Origin: Adlercreutzia shanghongiae
GTDB lineage: Bacteria > Actinomycetota > Coriobacteriia > Coriobacteriales > Eggerthellaceae
Length of the DNA stretch: 64,000 nt
Assembly (NCBI RefSeq): GCF_035830635.1
Contig: NZ_JAYMFI010000019.1
Coordinates: 42,016-106,015, forward strand
Reading direction: 5' to 3'
How positions within the stretch are numbered: the first letter of the stretch is position 1; each line of letters starts with the position of its first letter. Position numbers and translations under genes: made by a program. The notes beneath the pieces are model-generated. The model did no database searches. It saw nothing but the letters and a program-made list of their open reading frames with translations, and was not told where the DNA came from. This document shows positions 25,844 through 33,972 of this stretch, piece after piece.

Positions 25844-25871
25844 TGGACAGCGCGCCCGTTAGCGTTACAAT
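25844..25871 (+). promoter_or_regulatory. Promoter of ssrA
   Basis: TGGACA at 25844-25849 and TACAAT at 25866-25871 are separated by 16 bp; each differs from consensus at one position. The mature tmRNA 5' end at 25886 lies 15 bp downstream, consistent with a short trimmed leader. Confidence 0.7.
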
Positions 25872-25885
25872 GGGCGAACCCTTAA

Positions 25886-26264
25886 GGGGCCGACTGGTTT
25901 CGACATGGTAAGTTCGAAACGAGGAGCAGGTCGTGGTCTCCTCGCCACGCTAAACAGGGGTACCGTCAAGTTAATTGGCAAAAACACTTCTAAGACCGGC
26001 TACTATATGCCGGCCGCCATGGCTGCCTAACAGCAGTTTTGGTGATCGCCGACCCCGGTGGTTCCCCGAACCGGGCAAGGCGTCATTTGAGGGGAATGCC
26101 CCGCGGCACGTAGTCGGTATGGCCGCGGGAAAGATCGAACCGACTAGGAGCGGCCACGTTGGTCTGCGAACCGATCCGCTCCGAATCTTGATCGCTGACT
26201 AAGCCTGTAGCGCCTTGTGGACAATTTAGTATGGACCGGAGTTCGATTCTCCGCGGCTCCACCA
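25886..26264 (+). ncRNA. ssrA: tmRNA
   Basis: One-piece transfer-messenger RNA of 379 nt that rescues stalled ribosomes with SmpB. The ends form an alanine-tRNA-like acceptor: GGGGCCG at 25886 pairs with CGGCTCC at 26254-26260 (one G-U), followed by ACCA, with the GACTGGTTTCGAC D-like region and a GGAGTTCGATTCTCC T-arm. The tag frame runs 25977-26030 and encodes GKNTSKTGYYMPAAMAA followed by TAA, ending in the usual hydrophobic-Ala-Ala degradation signal. A terminator follows at 26273-26298. Confidence 0.96.
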
Positions 26265-26272
26265 CCTGCTTC

Positions 26273-26300
26273 AACGGCCGTCCCTCGGGGCGGCCGTTTG
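26273..26300 (+). terminator. Terminator of ssrA
   Basis: AACGGCCG at 26273-26280 pairs with CGGCCGTT at 26291-26298 around a 10-nt loop, followed by TTG. Located eight bases after the tmRNA CCA end. Confidence 0.7.
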
Positions 26301-26480
26301 CGCGGGCGGCGGGAACTTAAAGCTTACGAAAACGCTCATGTTCTGGGGAAACTTGCTGAAAAAGGCGTAAGTTCTGTGGGAGTGTCGTGGGGAATTGCCC
26401 GTAAGCGGGCGCAAACGGCGCACGGTATGGGAAAGTAGCGCCGAAATAGGTATCCGCGGGCATGGGCGGGCCGCATAGCG

Positions 26481-26486
26481 TATAAT
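26481..26486 (+). promoter_or_regulatory. Candidate -10 element for the L,D-transpeptidase gene
   Basis: A perfect TATAAT lies 72 bp before the start codon in a sparse 290-bp intergenic region. No good -35 is seen at 16-18 bp. The rest of 26300-26557 shows no gene. Confidence 0.45.
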
Positions 26487-26557
26487 TATCGCTTAGCGCG
26501 GTCGCGCCACGCCAGAGGCGGACCCAACCCTGTTCAATCGCACCACGGAAGCGCACT

Positions 26558-28231
26558 ATGGCAAAACACAACAAGCCTACCAACGAGAACTCCTCCGCGG
26601 GAGCCCAGCCGACCCGCGGTTTCGTCATGCCCGAGGGCCGCTTCGGCTCGCCGAGGCCTACAGGGCCCCAGGCCACCGGGGCCCTGCCCCCGCGTACGGC
26701 CCCCAGCTCGCCCCCTGCTTTCCCGGGCACCGCTGCCATGCCCCCGGTGGCCGGGCGCGCTCCCGTTGCGGCTGGCGGCTATGTGCCCACCTACCAGGTG
26801 AACCCCGAGCCGCCCAAGAAGCACCGCGGCCTTAAGATCTTCGGCATCGCTGCGGCCTCCATCATCGGTGTTATCGCTTTGATCTACTTTGCGGGCGTCA
26901 TCGTGTTCTCGGGGCGCTTCTTTCCCCAGTCCACCATCATCGGCATGGACATCTCGGGCAAGACGCCCGAGGAGGTGCACCAGATGCTCGATGGCGTGCT
27001 GGGCGACTACACCTTCAAGGTGGAGGGCCACGGCCTGAACCTCACCTTAGACGCCACGGACATGGGCATGGCCCTCGACAGCCAGTCCATCGCCGATGGA
27101 CTGCTTTCCGAGATGAACCCCTGGGCGTGGCCCTACGAGGTGTTCCAACGCCACGATGACACCGATGACTTGGTGTCTACGCTGGAGAACTCCAAGCTCG
27201 CCGACACGCTCACGGCGGCGGTGGAGGAGGCCAATGCGAAGGGCGTGGCCCCCAAGAACGCAACGGTGGCCTTCGACGGCGATGAGGGCGCCTACGTGGT
27301 CGTGCCCGAAGAGGAGGGCAACACCCTGCTCGCCGACGTGGTGATCGACGAGGTCACCCGCGGCACGGTGAACTTCGCCCCGAAAGTGACGCTGACCGAT
27401 GCCGCCCTCGCCAAGCCCACGGTGACCCGCGACGATCCCTCCTTGGCCGACGCCCGCGACGCGGCCAACAAGCTCCTTGGCGGCGCGCTGTCGCTTACCA
27501 TGGCCGGCACCGAGAAGATGGCCATTACCCCGGCCCAGGTCGCCGAGCACATCACCCTGGGCGACGACCTGGCCGTCTCCTTCGACCCGGAGCCTCTGGT
27601 GGCCGCGGTGAAGGAGCAGGTGAACGCCATGGACACCACGGGCGCCACCCGCACCTACACCCGCCCCGACGGCAAGACGGTAACCGTGAAGGGCGGCGAC
27701 TATGGCTGGATCACCGACAGTCAGGCCACGGCCGACGCGGTGCGCGAGGCCCTGAATACCGGCGCGGGCGGCACGCTCGAGATTATCATGAAGCAAAACG
27801 CCGCCCAGGCCCCTGATGAGAACGGGCGCGATTTCGGCACCCGCTACATCGACGTGGACCTCACCGAGCAGCACGCACGCCTCTACGGCGAGGACGGCGC
27901 CATCCTGTGGGAGAGCGACATCGTCTCCGGCAAGCCCTCCGACGGCCGCGACACGCCCCAGGGCACCTTCTACATCAAGACCAATGACGGCAAGTCGGTG
28001 CTGCGCGGCTACAAGCCCGACGGCTCGAAGGACTACGAGACCGAAGTCGATTTCTGGATGCCCTTCAAGGACAATTCCGTGGGCTTCCACGATGCCGGCT
28101 GGCAGCCGAAGTTCGGCGGCGACTGGTACGTCGAGCACGGCAGCCACGGCTGCGTGAACCTGCCGCCGGACAAGGCGAAGGAGCTTCACGAGGTTCTGTC
28201 CGTGGGCGATGTCGTCGTCGTTCACGAGTAA
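26558..28231 (+). CDS. L,D-transpeptidase with YkuD domain
   Basis: Cross-links peptidoglycan through 3-3 bonds. The 557-residue protein has a Pro-rich cytoplasmic N-terminus (residues 1-85) and one membrane helix at about 90-115 (IFGIAAASIIGVIALIYFAG). Two repeated peptidoglycan-binding-like domains cover 130-420 (VEGHGLNLTLDATDMGMALD is the first signature). A C-terminal YkuD domain has GTFYIKTNDG and the catalytic HGSHGCVNLPPDKA with His and Cys at about residues 527-531. Type II membrane topology is expected. It is followed within ten bases by murI, linking two cell-wall steps. Confidence 0.9.
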   Translation: MAKHNKPTNENSSAGAQPTRGFVMPEGRFGSPRPTGPQATGALPPRTAPSSPPAFPGTAAMPPVAGRAPVAAGGYVPTYQVNPEPPKKHRGLKIFGIAAASIIGVIALIYFAGVIVFSGRFFPQSTIIGMDISGKTPEEVHQMLDGVLGDYTFKVEGHGLNLTLDATDMGMALDSQSIADGLLSEMNPWAWPYEVFQRHDDTDDLVSTLENSKLADTLTAAVEEANAKGVAPKNATVAFDGDEGAYVVVPEEEGNTLLADVVIDEVTRGTVNFAPKVTLTDAALAKPTVTRDDPSLADARDAANKLLGGALSLTMAGTEKMAITPAQVAEHITLGDDLAVSFDPEPLVAAVKEQVNAMDTTGATRTYTRPDGKTVTVKGGDYGWITDSQATADAVREALNTGAGGTLEIIMKQNAAQAPDENGRDFGTRYIDVDLTEQHARLYGEDGAILWESDIVSGKPSDGRDTPQGTFYIKTNDGKSVLRGYKPDGSKDYETEVDFWMPFKDNSVGFHDAGWQPKFGGDWYVEHGSHGCVNLPPDKAKELHEVLSVGDVVVVHE

Positions 28232-28240
28232 GGGAGCGCC

Positions 28241-29116
28241 GTGGAAGACGAGCTGTTCGACGACCGCCCCATCGGCGTATTCGATTCGGGCTACGGCGGC
28301 CTTACGGTGGCCCGCGCCCTGCAAAAGCGCCTGCCCGAGGAATCGATCCTCTACTTCGGCGACTCGGCCCGCTGTCCCTACGGCCCGCGGGACCAGGTCG
28401 AGGTGGACCGCTTCGTCCAGCAGATCTGCGCATGGCTTGTCGCTCGCGATGTGAAGATGATCGTCATCGCCTGCAACACCGCCACGGCGGCGGGCCTGGC
28501 CCATGCCCAGGCGAGCTTTCCCGTGCCGGTGGTGGGCGTGGTGGAGCCGGGGGCCCGGGCGGCGGCCCATACGACGCGCAACCGGCGCGTGGGCGTCATC
28601 GCCACCAAGGGCACGGTGGACTCCAACGCCTACAGCGACGCCATCCGCCACATCGACGCCGGCATCACCGTGTTCTCCACGGCCACGCCGCGCTTCGTGG
28701 AAATTGCCGAGATGGGGCTGAAGCTTTCCGACGGCCCCATTGAGGACTACATGGCCGACACCACCAAGGTCTACATCCGCCCCGAGTTCGAGGACATCGC
28801 CCGCCAGTACCTGGAGCCGTTGCGCCGCTGCGACATCGACACGCTCGTGCTGGGCTGCACGCACTACCCGCTTTTGAAGGCGCTTATCGGGGGCGTGGTG
28901 GGCCGCAAGGTGACGCTGGTGAACTCCGCCGACGAGACGGCCCGCGATGTAGACCATATCCTGAGGCGCAAGCGCGCCTTCGCCCGCACGGGCAATGCGC
29001 CCACGCACGCGTTTTTCACCACAGCCGATGATGTGGAAGAGTTTCGCCGCTTCGGCGGCCGGGTGCTCGCCGGTCCCATGGACGTGGTCGAGCACGTGAA
29101 TCTGCCCGAGTTGTAA
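28241..29116 (+). CDS. murI: Glutamate racemase
   Basis: Makes D-glutamate for peptidoglycan. The 291-residue protein starts at GTG 28241 with AGGGAG upstream. It shows IGVFDSGYGGLTVARALQ with the conserved Asp-Ser near residue 11, YFGDSARCPYG, the first catalytic Cys in IVIACNTATAAG near residue 75, VGVVEPGARAA, and the second catalytic Cys in LVLGCTHYPLL near residue 207. Its stop is ten bases from the start of the NTPase gene with the shared AAGGAG. Part of a small operon L,D-transpeptidase-murI-NTPase. Confidence 0.95.
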   Translation: MEDELFDDRPIGVFDSGYGGLTVARALQKRLPEESILYFGDSARCPYGPRDQVEVDRFVQQICAWLVARDVKMIVIACNTATAAGLAHAQASFPVPVVGVVEPGARAAAHTTRNRRVGVIATKGTVDSNAYSDAIRHIDAGITVFSTATPRFVEIAEMGLKLSDGPIEDYMADTTKVYIRPEFEDIARQYLEPLRRCDIDTLVLGCTHYPLLKALIGGVVGRKVTLVNSADETARDVDHILRRKRAFARTGNAPTHAFFTTADDVEEFRRFGGRVLAGPMDVVEHVNLPEL

Positions 29117-29125
29117 GGAGTGTCC

Positions 29126-29737
29126 ATGAAACAGGTGCTTATTGCCACGAACAACGCCCATAAGGTTGACGAGATCCGCACGGCGCTCGACTTCGAAGGC
29201 TGGGAGTTCATGACCCTTAAGGAGGCCGGTGTCGTGTCGGACCCGGCCGAGGATGCCGACAGCTTCGAGGGCAATGCCCGTATCAAGGCCCGCGCGGCCC
29301 GCGATGCGGCCTGCGCGGTTCTCGGGCATCCGGTGGCCGTGCTCGCCGACGACTCGGGGCTTGCGGTGGATGCCCTGGGCGGGGCGCCCGGTGTGTACTC
29401 GTCGCGCTACGCGGGCGAGGACGGCGACGACGCGGCCAACAACGCCAAGCTTCTGGCAGAGCTTTCCGACGTGCCCGCCGCCGAGCGGTCGGCCCGCTTC
29501 GTGTGCACCCTCGTGTTCATCGACGAGGACGGGGGCGAGCAGGTGGCCCGCGGCACCGTCGAGGGCGCCATCGGCTTCGAGGAGCGGGGGAGCGAGGGGT
29601 TCGGTTACGACCCGCTGTTCCTGCCCGACGAGTTCGCCGGCGAGCGAACTCTGGCCGAGGTTTCCCAAGAGCGCAAGAACGGCATATCGCACCGCGGAAA
29701 CGCCTTGCGCTTGCTCAAAAAGCAGCTTTCTGAGTAG
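29126..29737 (+). CDS. RdgB/HAM1-type non-canonical purine NTP pyrophosphatase
   Basis: Hydrolyses dITP, XTP and similar damaged nucleotides to monophosphates. The ATG at 29126 follows AAGGAG by four bases; the in-frame GTG at 29120 overlaps the ribosome site and is not used here. The 203-residue protein shows VLIATNNAHKVDEIRTAL, the SFEGNARIKARAA segment, AVLADDSGLAVDALGGAPGV near residue 70 with the metal-binding Asp residues, YAGEDGDDAANNAKLL, and GFGYDPLFLPDE with the C-terminal NGISHRGNAL. The murI-rdgB gene pairing is common in bacteria. Confidence 0.94.
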   Translation: MKQVLIATNNAHKVDEIRTALDFEGWEFMTLKEAGVVSDPAEDADSFEGNARIKARAARDAACAVLGHPVAVLADDSGLAVDALGGAPGVYSSRYAGEDGDDAANNAKLLAELSDVPAAERSARFVCTLVFIDEDGGEQVARGTVEGAIGFEERGSEGFGYDPLFLPDEFAGERTLAEVSQERKNGISHRGNALRLLKKQLSE

Positions 29738-29798
29738 TCTGGGGACGTTGAAAAGTAGGCTGTGCGCGGGGCTTTTCCGTGTAGGTGGTTTTGAGCTA

Positions 29799-29829
29799 TT
29801 GACTTATAGCATACTCCATATGGTCTAAT
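29799..29829 (+). promoter_or_regulatory. MerR-type promoter of the merR gene
   Basis: TTGACT at 29799-29804 and TCTAAT at 29824-29829 are separated by 19 bp, the over-long spacer typical of promoters activated by MerR-family proteins. The spacer carries a dyad with CATA and TATG half-sites around CTCCA. Autoregulation is inferred. Confidence 0.65.
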
Positions 29830-29886
29830 GAGCGCGCAGGCTGCGGTAAGGCAAGGGCTGCGGCTGCGTGTTTCGAAGGGGACAAC

Positions 29887-30270
29887 ATGAAGATTGCCGA
29901 AGTCAGCAAACGCTACGGTGTTTCCACCGATACGCTGCGCTATTACGAGCGCATCGGTCTGTTGCGTCATGTGCCTCGAAACAAGAGCGGGATTCGCGAT
30001 TACGACGAGGCGAGCTGCAACGCCGTCGAGTTCGTCAAGTGCATGCGCGATGCCGGCATGTCCATCGAGTCTCTGGTGGAATACATGGAGCTGCTGGAGC
30101 AGGGGGACGCGACGGCGTCGGCGCGCAAGGAGCTGCTTCAGCGCCAAAGCGACGACATTCGCGCCCGCATCGCTGATCTTGAGCGGGCTCTCGAGCGCCT
30201 CGAATACAAGATTGACCACTACGACGAGATCATGGCCGCCAGCGAGCGCGCCCTGCGCCCGGGAGAGTAG
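29887..30270 (+). CDS. MerR-family transcriptional regulator
   Basis: A 127-residue regulator. The N-terminal winged helix-turn-helix is clear (KIAEVSKRYGVSTDTLRYYE, then RIGLL), followed by the RDYDEASCNAVEFVKCMRDA segment and a long dimerisation coiled coil from about residue 75. There is no C-terminal effector domain and no cysteine pattern of the metal-sensing type. It lies between a 19-bp-spaced promoter of its own (29799) and another such promoter ahead of larB (30312), so it probably controls both. The inducing signal cannot be read from the sequence. Confidence 0.9.
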   Translation: MKIAEVSKRYGVSTDTLRYYERIGLLRHVPRNKSGIRDYDEASCNAVEFVKCMRDAGMSIESLVEYMELLEQGDATASARKELLQRQSDDIRARIADLERALERLEYKIDHYDEIMAASERALRPGE

Positions 30271-30311
30271 GCGCGCCGGCGTGTGGGTTCCGTGGGCGTT
30301 GGCCGCGGTTC

Positions 30312-30342
30312 TTACCTTAGAGCTAACTTCAACCTTTATCAT
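30312..30342 (+). promoter_or_regulatory. Candidate MerR-type promoter of larB
   Basis: TTACCT at 30312-30317 and TATCAT at 30337-30342 have a 19-bp spacer. The stretch CCTTAGAGCTAACTTCAA is an imperfect dyad resembling MerR-family operators of the CTTAGAGTTAACTCTAAG kind. A 7-bp hairpin (CTTCCTG 30345-30351 with CAGGAAG 30359-30365) follows just ahead of the larB ribosome site. Confidence 0.55.
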
Positions 30343-30376
30343 GGCTTCCTGACGTATCCAGGAAGAAAGGCGCCCC

Positions 30377-31090
30377 ATGGCTTCTCCCGATTGCGCGACC
30401 TCGCCGACTACCGAGGGCTTCGCCCGACCCGATTTCGACCGTGCCCGCCGCCAGGGCGCGGGAGAGGTGATCTACGGGGAGGGAAAGACCGCCGAGCAGA
30501 TCGACGCCATTGCCGCGGCTCTGGTGGAAGGGGGCCAGGCGCGGGTGCTCGCCACGCGGGTGGATGCCGCCAAGGCCGCCGCGGTGGGCGAGCTTTGGAC
30601 CGAGCGCGGGACCGAGCTCCCGTTTCTCTATCACGAGAGCGCTCGCCTCGCGGTGTTCGGCGACATGCCCGTCCCCGATGGCGATGGCGTGGTGGCCGTG
30701 GCCTGCGCGGGCACGAGCGATCTTCCCGTGGCCGAGGAAGCCGCGCTCACGGCCCAGTTTCTCGGCAACGAGGTCCGGTGCTTCTACGATGTGGGCGTGG
30801 CCGGCATCCATCGGCTGCTAGACGTGGCCGACGAGCTGCGCGGGGCCCGGGTCGTGGTGGCCGTGGCCGGTATGGAGGGCGCGCTTGCCAGCGTGGTGGG
30901 CGGCATGGTGGCCGCACCGGTCATCGCGGTGCCGACCTCGGTGGGCTACGGCGCCTCGTTCGGGGGCGTGACGGCGCTGCTCGCCATGCTCAACTCCTGC
31001 GCGAGCGGCGTGTCGGTGGTCAACATCGACAACGGCTTCGGCGCGGCCTTCCAGGCAAGCGCCATCAATCATCTCAACTCCCGGTCTTAG
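30377..31090 (+). CDS. larB: LarB, nickel-pincer cofactor biosynthesis
   Basis: LarB carboxylates nicotinic acid adenine dinucleotide to pyridinium-3,5-dicarboxylate mononucleotide, the first step to the nickel-pincer nucleotide of lactate racemase. The 237-residue protein has the family pattern: [20 protein letters not shown], then [20 protein letters not shown] near residue 110, the AIR-carboxylase-like [29 protein letters not shown], and [20 protein letters not shown]. The next gene is larC; larE and a LarA racemase are not in the window. The gene follows a MerR-type promoter, an unusual arrangement. Confidence 0.92.
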   Translation: MASPDCATSPTTEGFARPDFDRARRQGAGEVIYGEGKTAEQIDAIAAALVEGGQARVLATRVDAAKAAAVGELWTERGTELPFLYHESARLAVFGDMPVPDGDGVVAVACAGTSDLPVAEEAALTAQFLGNEVRCFYDVGVAGIHRLLDVADELRGARVVVAVAGMEGALASVVGGMVAAPVIAVPTSVGYGASFGGVTALLAMLNSCASGVSVVNIDNGFGAAFQASAINHLNSRS

Positions 31091-31139
31091 CGCCGGCGGC
31101 CCTGGTGGGGCGTGGCGCGAGCATTGTGAAAGGCGCGAT

Positions 31140-32027
31140 ATGACGAAGCTTCTCTATCTTGAATGCACCTCCGGTATCAGCGGGGACATGTGCGCGGCGG
31201 CCCTCATCGATGCCGGCGCCAGCGAGCAGGCCGTGCGCGAGGCGCTGGACAGTTTGCCCGTGGAGGGCTTTGCGGTGGAGATTTCCCGTGTGGTGAAGTC
31301 GGGCTTGGACGTCTGCGACTTCAAGGTGGTGCTGGATGCGGCCCACGAGAACCACGACCACGACATGGCGTACCTGCACGGGCGCGAGCGCGATGGCGGG
31401 CACGGGCACGAGCACGAGCATGGGCACGGCCACGACCATGGAAGCGGCCACGAGCACGACCACGGAAGCGGCCACGAGCACGACCACGGAAGCGGCCACG
31501 AGCACCACCATCGCGGCCCGGCGCAGATCGCCGAGATCATCGATGGGGCGGCCATGACCGAGGGGGCCCGTGCCATCGCGCACCGCATCTTCGACTATGT
31601 GGCCGCGGCCGAAGCCCGTGCTCACGGAGTGCCGCTCGAGCAGGTGCATTTCCACGAGGTGGGCGCTGTGGATTCCATTGCCGACATCGTGGCCATCGCC
31701 GTGGCCGCCGACGATTTGTCCTGCGACGGCGTCGTTGTGACCGATTTGCCCTGCGGATGGGGCACCGTGCGCTGCCAGCACGGGCTCATCCCCGTGCCCG
31801 CGCCGGCCACGGCCTTCATCGCCGAGGCGGCCGGGCTGCCGCTTGCGCCGGTGGATGTGGAAGGGGAGCTCGTCACGCCCACGGGCGCCGCGGCGGCCGC
31901 CGCCCTGCGCACCCGCGACGCGTTGCCCGAGCGCTTCGCCATCAGGGCCATCGGCATGGGCGCCGGCAAGCGCGCCTACGATACGCCGGGTATTCTGCGC
32001 GCCATGATCATCGAGCCTCTGGCGTAG
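31140..32027 (+). CDS. larC: LarC nickel insertase, C1 domain only
   Basis: LarC inserts nickel into the pincer cofactor. The 295-residue protein begins LYLECTSGISGDMCAAALID, typical of LarC, and has a His-rich loop at about residues 65-125 with three HGSGHEHD-type repeats, plausibly for nickel storage. VHFHEVGAVDSIADIVAIAV near residue 165 and VTPTGAAAAAALRT near 245 follow. It stops after YDTPGILRAMIIEPLA, the point where full-length LarC (about 400 residues) enters its C-terminal C2 domain. In Lactiplantibacillus the C2 part is reached by frameshifting. Here no downstream frame before hisZG encodes it, so LarC appears truncated or C2 lies elsewhere. Confidence 0.85.
   Translation: MTKLLYLECTSGISGDMCAAALIDAGASEQAVREALDSLPVEGFAVEISRVVKSGLDVCDFKVVLDAAHENHDHDMAYLHGRERDGGHGHEHEHGHGHDHGSGHEHDHGSGHEHDHGSGHEHHHRGPAQIAEIIDGAAMTEGARAIAHRIFDYVAAAEARAHGVPLEQVHFHEVGAVDSIADIVAIAVAADDLSCDGVVVTDLPCGWGTVRCQHGLIPVPAPATAFIAEAAGLPLAPVDVEGELVTPTGAAAAAALRTRDALPERFAIRAIGMGAGKRAYDTPGILRAMIIEPLA
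31440..31511 (+). repeat. Three 24-bp repeats coding the LarC His-rich loop
   Basis: Units at 31440, 31464 and 31488, beginning GGAAGCGGCCACGAGCAC, encode GSGHEHDH three times; the last unit ends HHH instead. Exact in-frame tandem copies indicate recent slippage expansion. Confidence 0.85.
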
Positions 32028-32083
32028 CCAACCGTTCGCGAAGTTCCCATTGCTTTAGTACTCTACTGTGATAAAGTGTCGTC

Positions 32084-32223
32084 ATCGACAGAGGGAGCGC
32101 CTGACTGAGAAGGGCCTTCGGAAGAGGCCCTGAGGTGGCTGTGAACTCTGTCGATAATTCGCCTTTCGCCGTCTTGGGCCGCCGAGAAGGGGGAAGGCGG
32201 GTAACATGACAGTCTCAGTTACC
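32084..32223 (+). promoter_or_regulatory. Structured leader of the histidine operon
   Basis: Three consecutive pairings are seen in the 218-bp region before hisZG. A perfect 10-bp stem ATCGACAGAG (32084-32093) with CTCTGTCGAT (32146-32155) encloses GGGCCT/AGGCCC (32112-32130). CGCCTT (32160-32165) pairs with AAGGCG (32194-32199). GGTAAC (32200-32205) pairs with GTTACC (32218-32223). An extended -10 (TGT plus GATAAA, 32067-32075) would start RNA right at the first stem. There is no run of His codons and no T-box consensus, so the regulator type is unknown. Confidence 0.5.
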
Positions 32224-32245
32224 AAAAGCAAGTGAGGAATTCGCG

Positions 32246-33955
32246 TTGAATGCTGTGACACCATCGGGCTTTCGCGACGTGCTCTCCCAAGAGGCGAGCG
32301 TGCGCGAGGCCATCACCCGGGCGGTGGCCGACCTGTTCGCCTCCCGCGGCTACGCGCCCATCGAGACGCCCACCTTGGAGGTGATGGACGTCATGCGCGC
32401 CGGCGGCCGCATGCCGGCTTCGCCCTTCAAGTTCTTCGATTCCCATGACGACCTTCTGGCCATGCGCCCGGACGTCACGCTGCAGATCGCGCGCATGTGC
32501 GCCACGCGGCTGGCCGCTGATCCCGGCCCCTTGCGCTTCCGCTACACCCAGCGCGTCTTCCGCGAGGCCGAGACCGACAACCAGGTGCAGGCCCGCGAGC
32601 TCACCCAGTGCGGCGTGGAGTGCATCGGGGAGGTGGGGCCTGCCGCCGACGCCGAGATCGTCACGCTGTTCGCCGAGGCCCTGCGCCTGGCCGGCGCCAC
32701 CACTTTCGTGCTGGCCATGGCCACGGTGGGAGTGCTGCGGGCGCTGCTTGAGCGCTCGGGCGCGTCCGAGCCGTGGAAGACGGCGGTGCTGGATGCCTAT
32801 CACGACTCCGATTTCGTGGCCCTCGACCGCTTGTGCGACGCGGCCGTGGGGCGCCCGGCGGAAGGGGAGGTGGCTGATGCCGGGTCTGCCGCGCCGGCCT
32901 ATGCCGAGGCCATCCGCCAGCTCGCCCGCATCCGCGGCGGCCAGGAGGCCATCGATGCGGTGCGTGATTTGGTGGCGCCTCTGGGCTGCACGGCCGATTT
33001 GGACGATTTCCAGGCCACCTACGATCTGCTCGGCGAGGCCGGGCTGGCCCGGGCCGTGCTCGTGGATTTCTCCGTGGCCAGCTCGTTCAACTACTACACC
33101 GGCATTGTCTTCGAGGCCTGCTCGCCCTATCTGGGGGCGCCTTTGGGCTCGGGCGGCCGCTACGACCGCATGATCGGCGCCTACGGGGCCGATCGCCCCG
33201 CTGCCGGGTTCGCGTTCTATCTGGAGCAGGCCATGGCCGCCGCTTCCGCCGAGGAAACGGCGCCGGAGGGCCGCCCCTTGCGCATCGCCGTGCCGAAAGG
33301 CTCGCTCAACGCCGAGGCCATCGCCTGTTTGGAAGAGGCCGGCCTCGACGTGACGGGGCTCGCCAACCCCGGGCGCTCGCTCGTCATCTCGAACCCCGGC
33401 GTCGATTTCATCATCGTGCGACCCTCCGACGCCCCCGTTTTTGTGGCCCTGGGCGCGGCCGATTGCGGCATTTGCGGCAAGGACTCGCTTCTGGAAGTGG
33501 GCGCCGATGTGGAGGAGCTGGTCGATTTGCGCTTCGGCGGCTGCCGCTTTGTCGTGGCCGAGTCTGCCGGCACGAGTGCGGCCATCGAGGAGCGCTACCG
33601 CCGGCTCGGCAGCATGCGCATCGCCACGAAGTACCCCTCCATCACCCGGGCGCACTTCGCGAAGACGGGCACCCAGGTGGAGATCGTCTACCTGCACGGC
33701 AACATCGAGCTCGCGCCCATCACGGGCATGGCCGAGCGCATCGTGGACATCACCGCCACCGGCACCACCCTGCGCGAGAACAACCTGGAGATCGTGGAAG
33801 AGGTGCTCGCCTCCACGGCCCGCTTCTTCGCCAACGGCTGCGCGGTGCGCACCGATAGCCGTATCGTGGAGCTGGCCCGCGCCCTCGCCCAGAACGCTCC
33901 GAAACATACCTACGCGCCCATCGCCGGCGCTTCCAACCCCGTATCGCAAGCCTAG
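32246..33955 (+). CDS. hisZG: Fused HisZ-HisG ATP phosphoribosyltransferase
   Basis: First enzyme of histidine synthesis, joining ATP and PRPP. Start is TTG at 32246 with GTGAGGA eight bases before. Residues 1-340 are HisZ, a class II synthetase-like regulatory subunit (VTPSGFRDVLSQEASVREAI, FKFFDSHDDLLAMRPDVTLQ, FRYTQRVFRE, SFNYYTGIVFE, GSGGRYDRMIGAYG). Residues 348-555 are the short catalytic HisG (LRIAVPKGSLNAEAIACLEE, FIIVRPSDAPVFVALGAADC, GICGKDSLLE, ATKYPSITR, ELAPITGMAERIVDIT, TGTTLREN). The two halves share one uninterrupted frame. HisZ and short HisG are normally separate proteins forming a hetero-octamer; fusion fixes their ratio. It heads the his operon. Confidence 0.92.
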   Translation: MNAVTPSGFRDVLSQEASVREAITRAVADLFASRGYAPIETPTLEVMDVMRAGGRMPASPFKFFDSHDDLLAMRPDVTLQIARMCATRLAADPGPLRFRYTQRVFREAETDNQVQARELTQCGVECIGEVGPAADAEIVTLFAEALRLAGATTFVLAMATVGVLRALLERSGASEPWKTAVLDAYHDSDFVALDRLCDAAVGRPAEGEVADAGSAAPAYAEAIRQLARIRGGQEAIDAVRDLVAPLGCTADLDDFQATYDLLGEAGLARAVLVDFSVASSFNYYTGIVFEACSPYLGAPLGSGGRYDRMIGAYGADRPAAGFAFYLEQAMAAASAEETAPEGRPLRIAVPKGSLNAEAIACLEEAGLDVTGLANPGRSLVISNPGVDFIIVRPSDAPVFVALGAADCGICGKDSLLEVGADVEELVDLRFGGCRFVVAESAGTSAAIEERYRRLGSMRIATKYPSITRAHFAKTGTQVEIVYLHGNIELAPITGMAERIVDITATGTTLRENNLEIVEEVLASTARFFANGCAVRTDSRIVELARALAQNAPKHTYAPIAGASNPVSQA

Positions 33956-33972
33956 AGCCAAAGGAGTTTTCC

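Noticed and set aside
27047..29692. 881-codon reverse-strand frame opposite the L,D-transpeptidase and murI
   Set aside because: Antisense shadow of three genes with clear motifs.
32084..32223. T-box or TPP riboswitch identity for the his leader
   Set aside because: The T-box GGUGGNACCGCG core and the TPP conserved segments are not present.
32028..32245. Frameshifted LarC2 domain downstream of larC
   Set aside because: All frames in this stretch are short and lack LarC2-like sequence; the space is taken by the structured leader.
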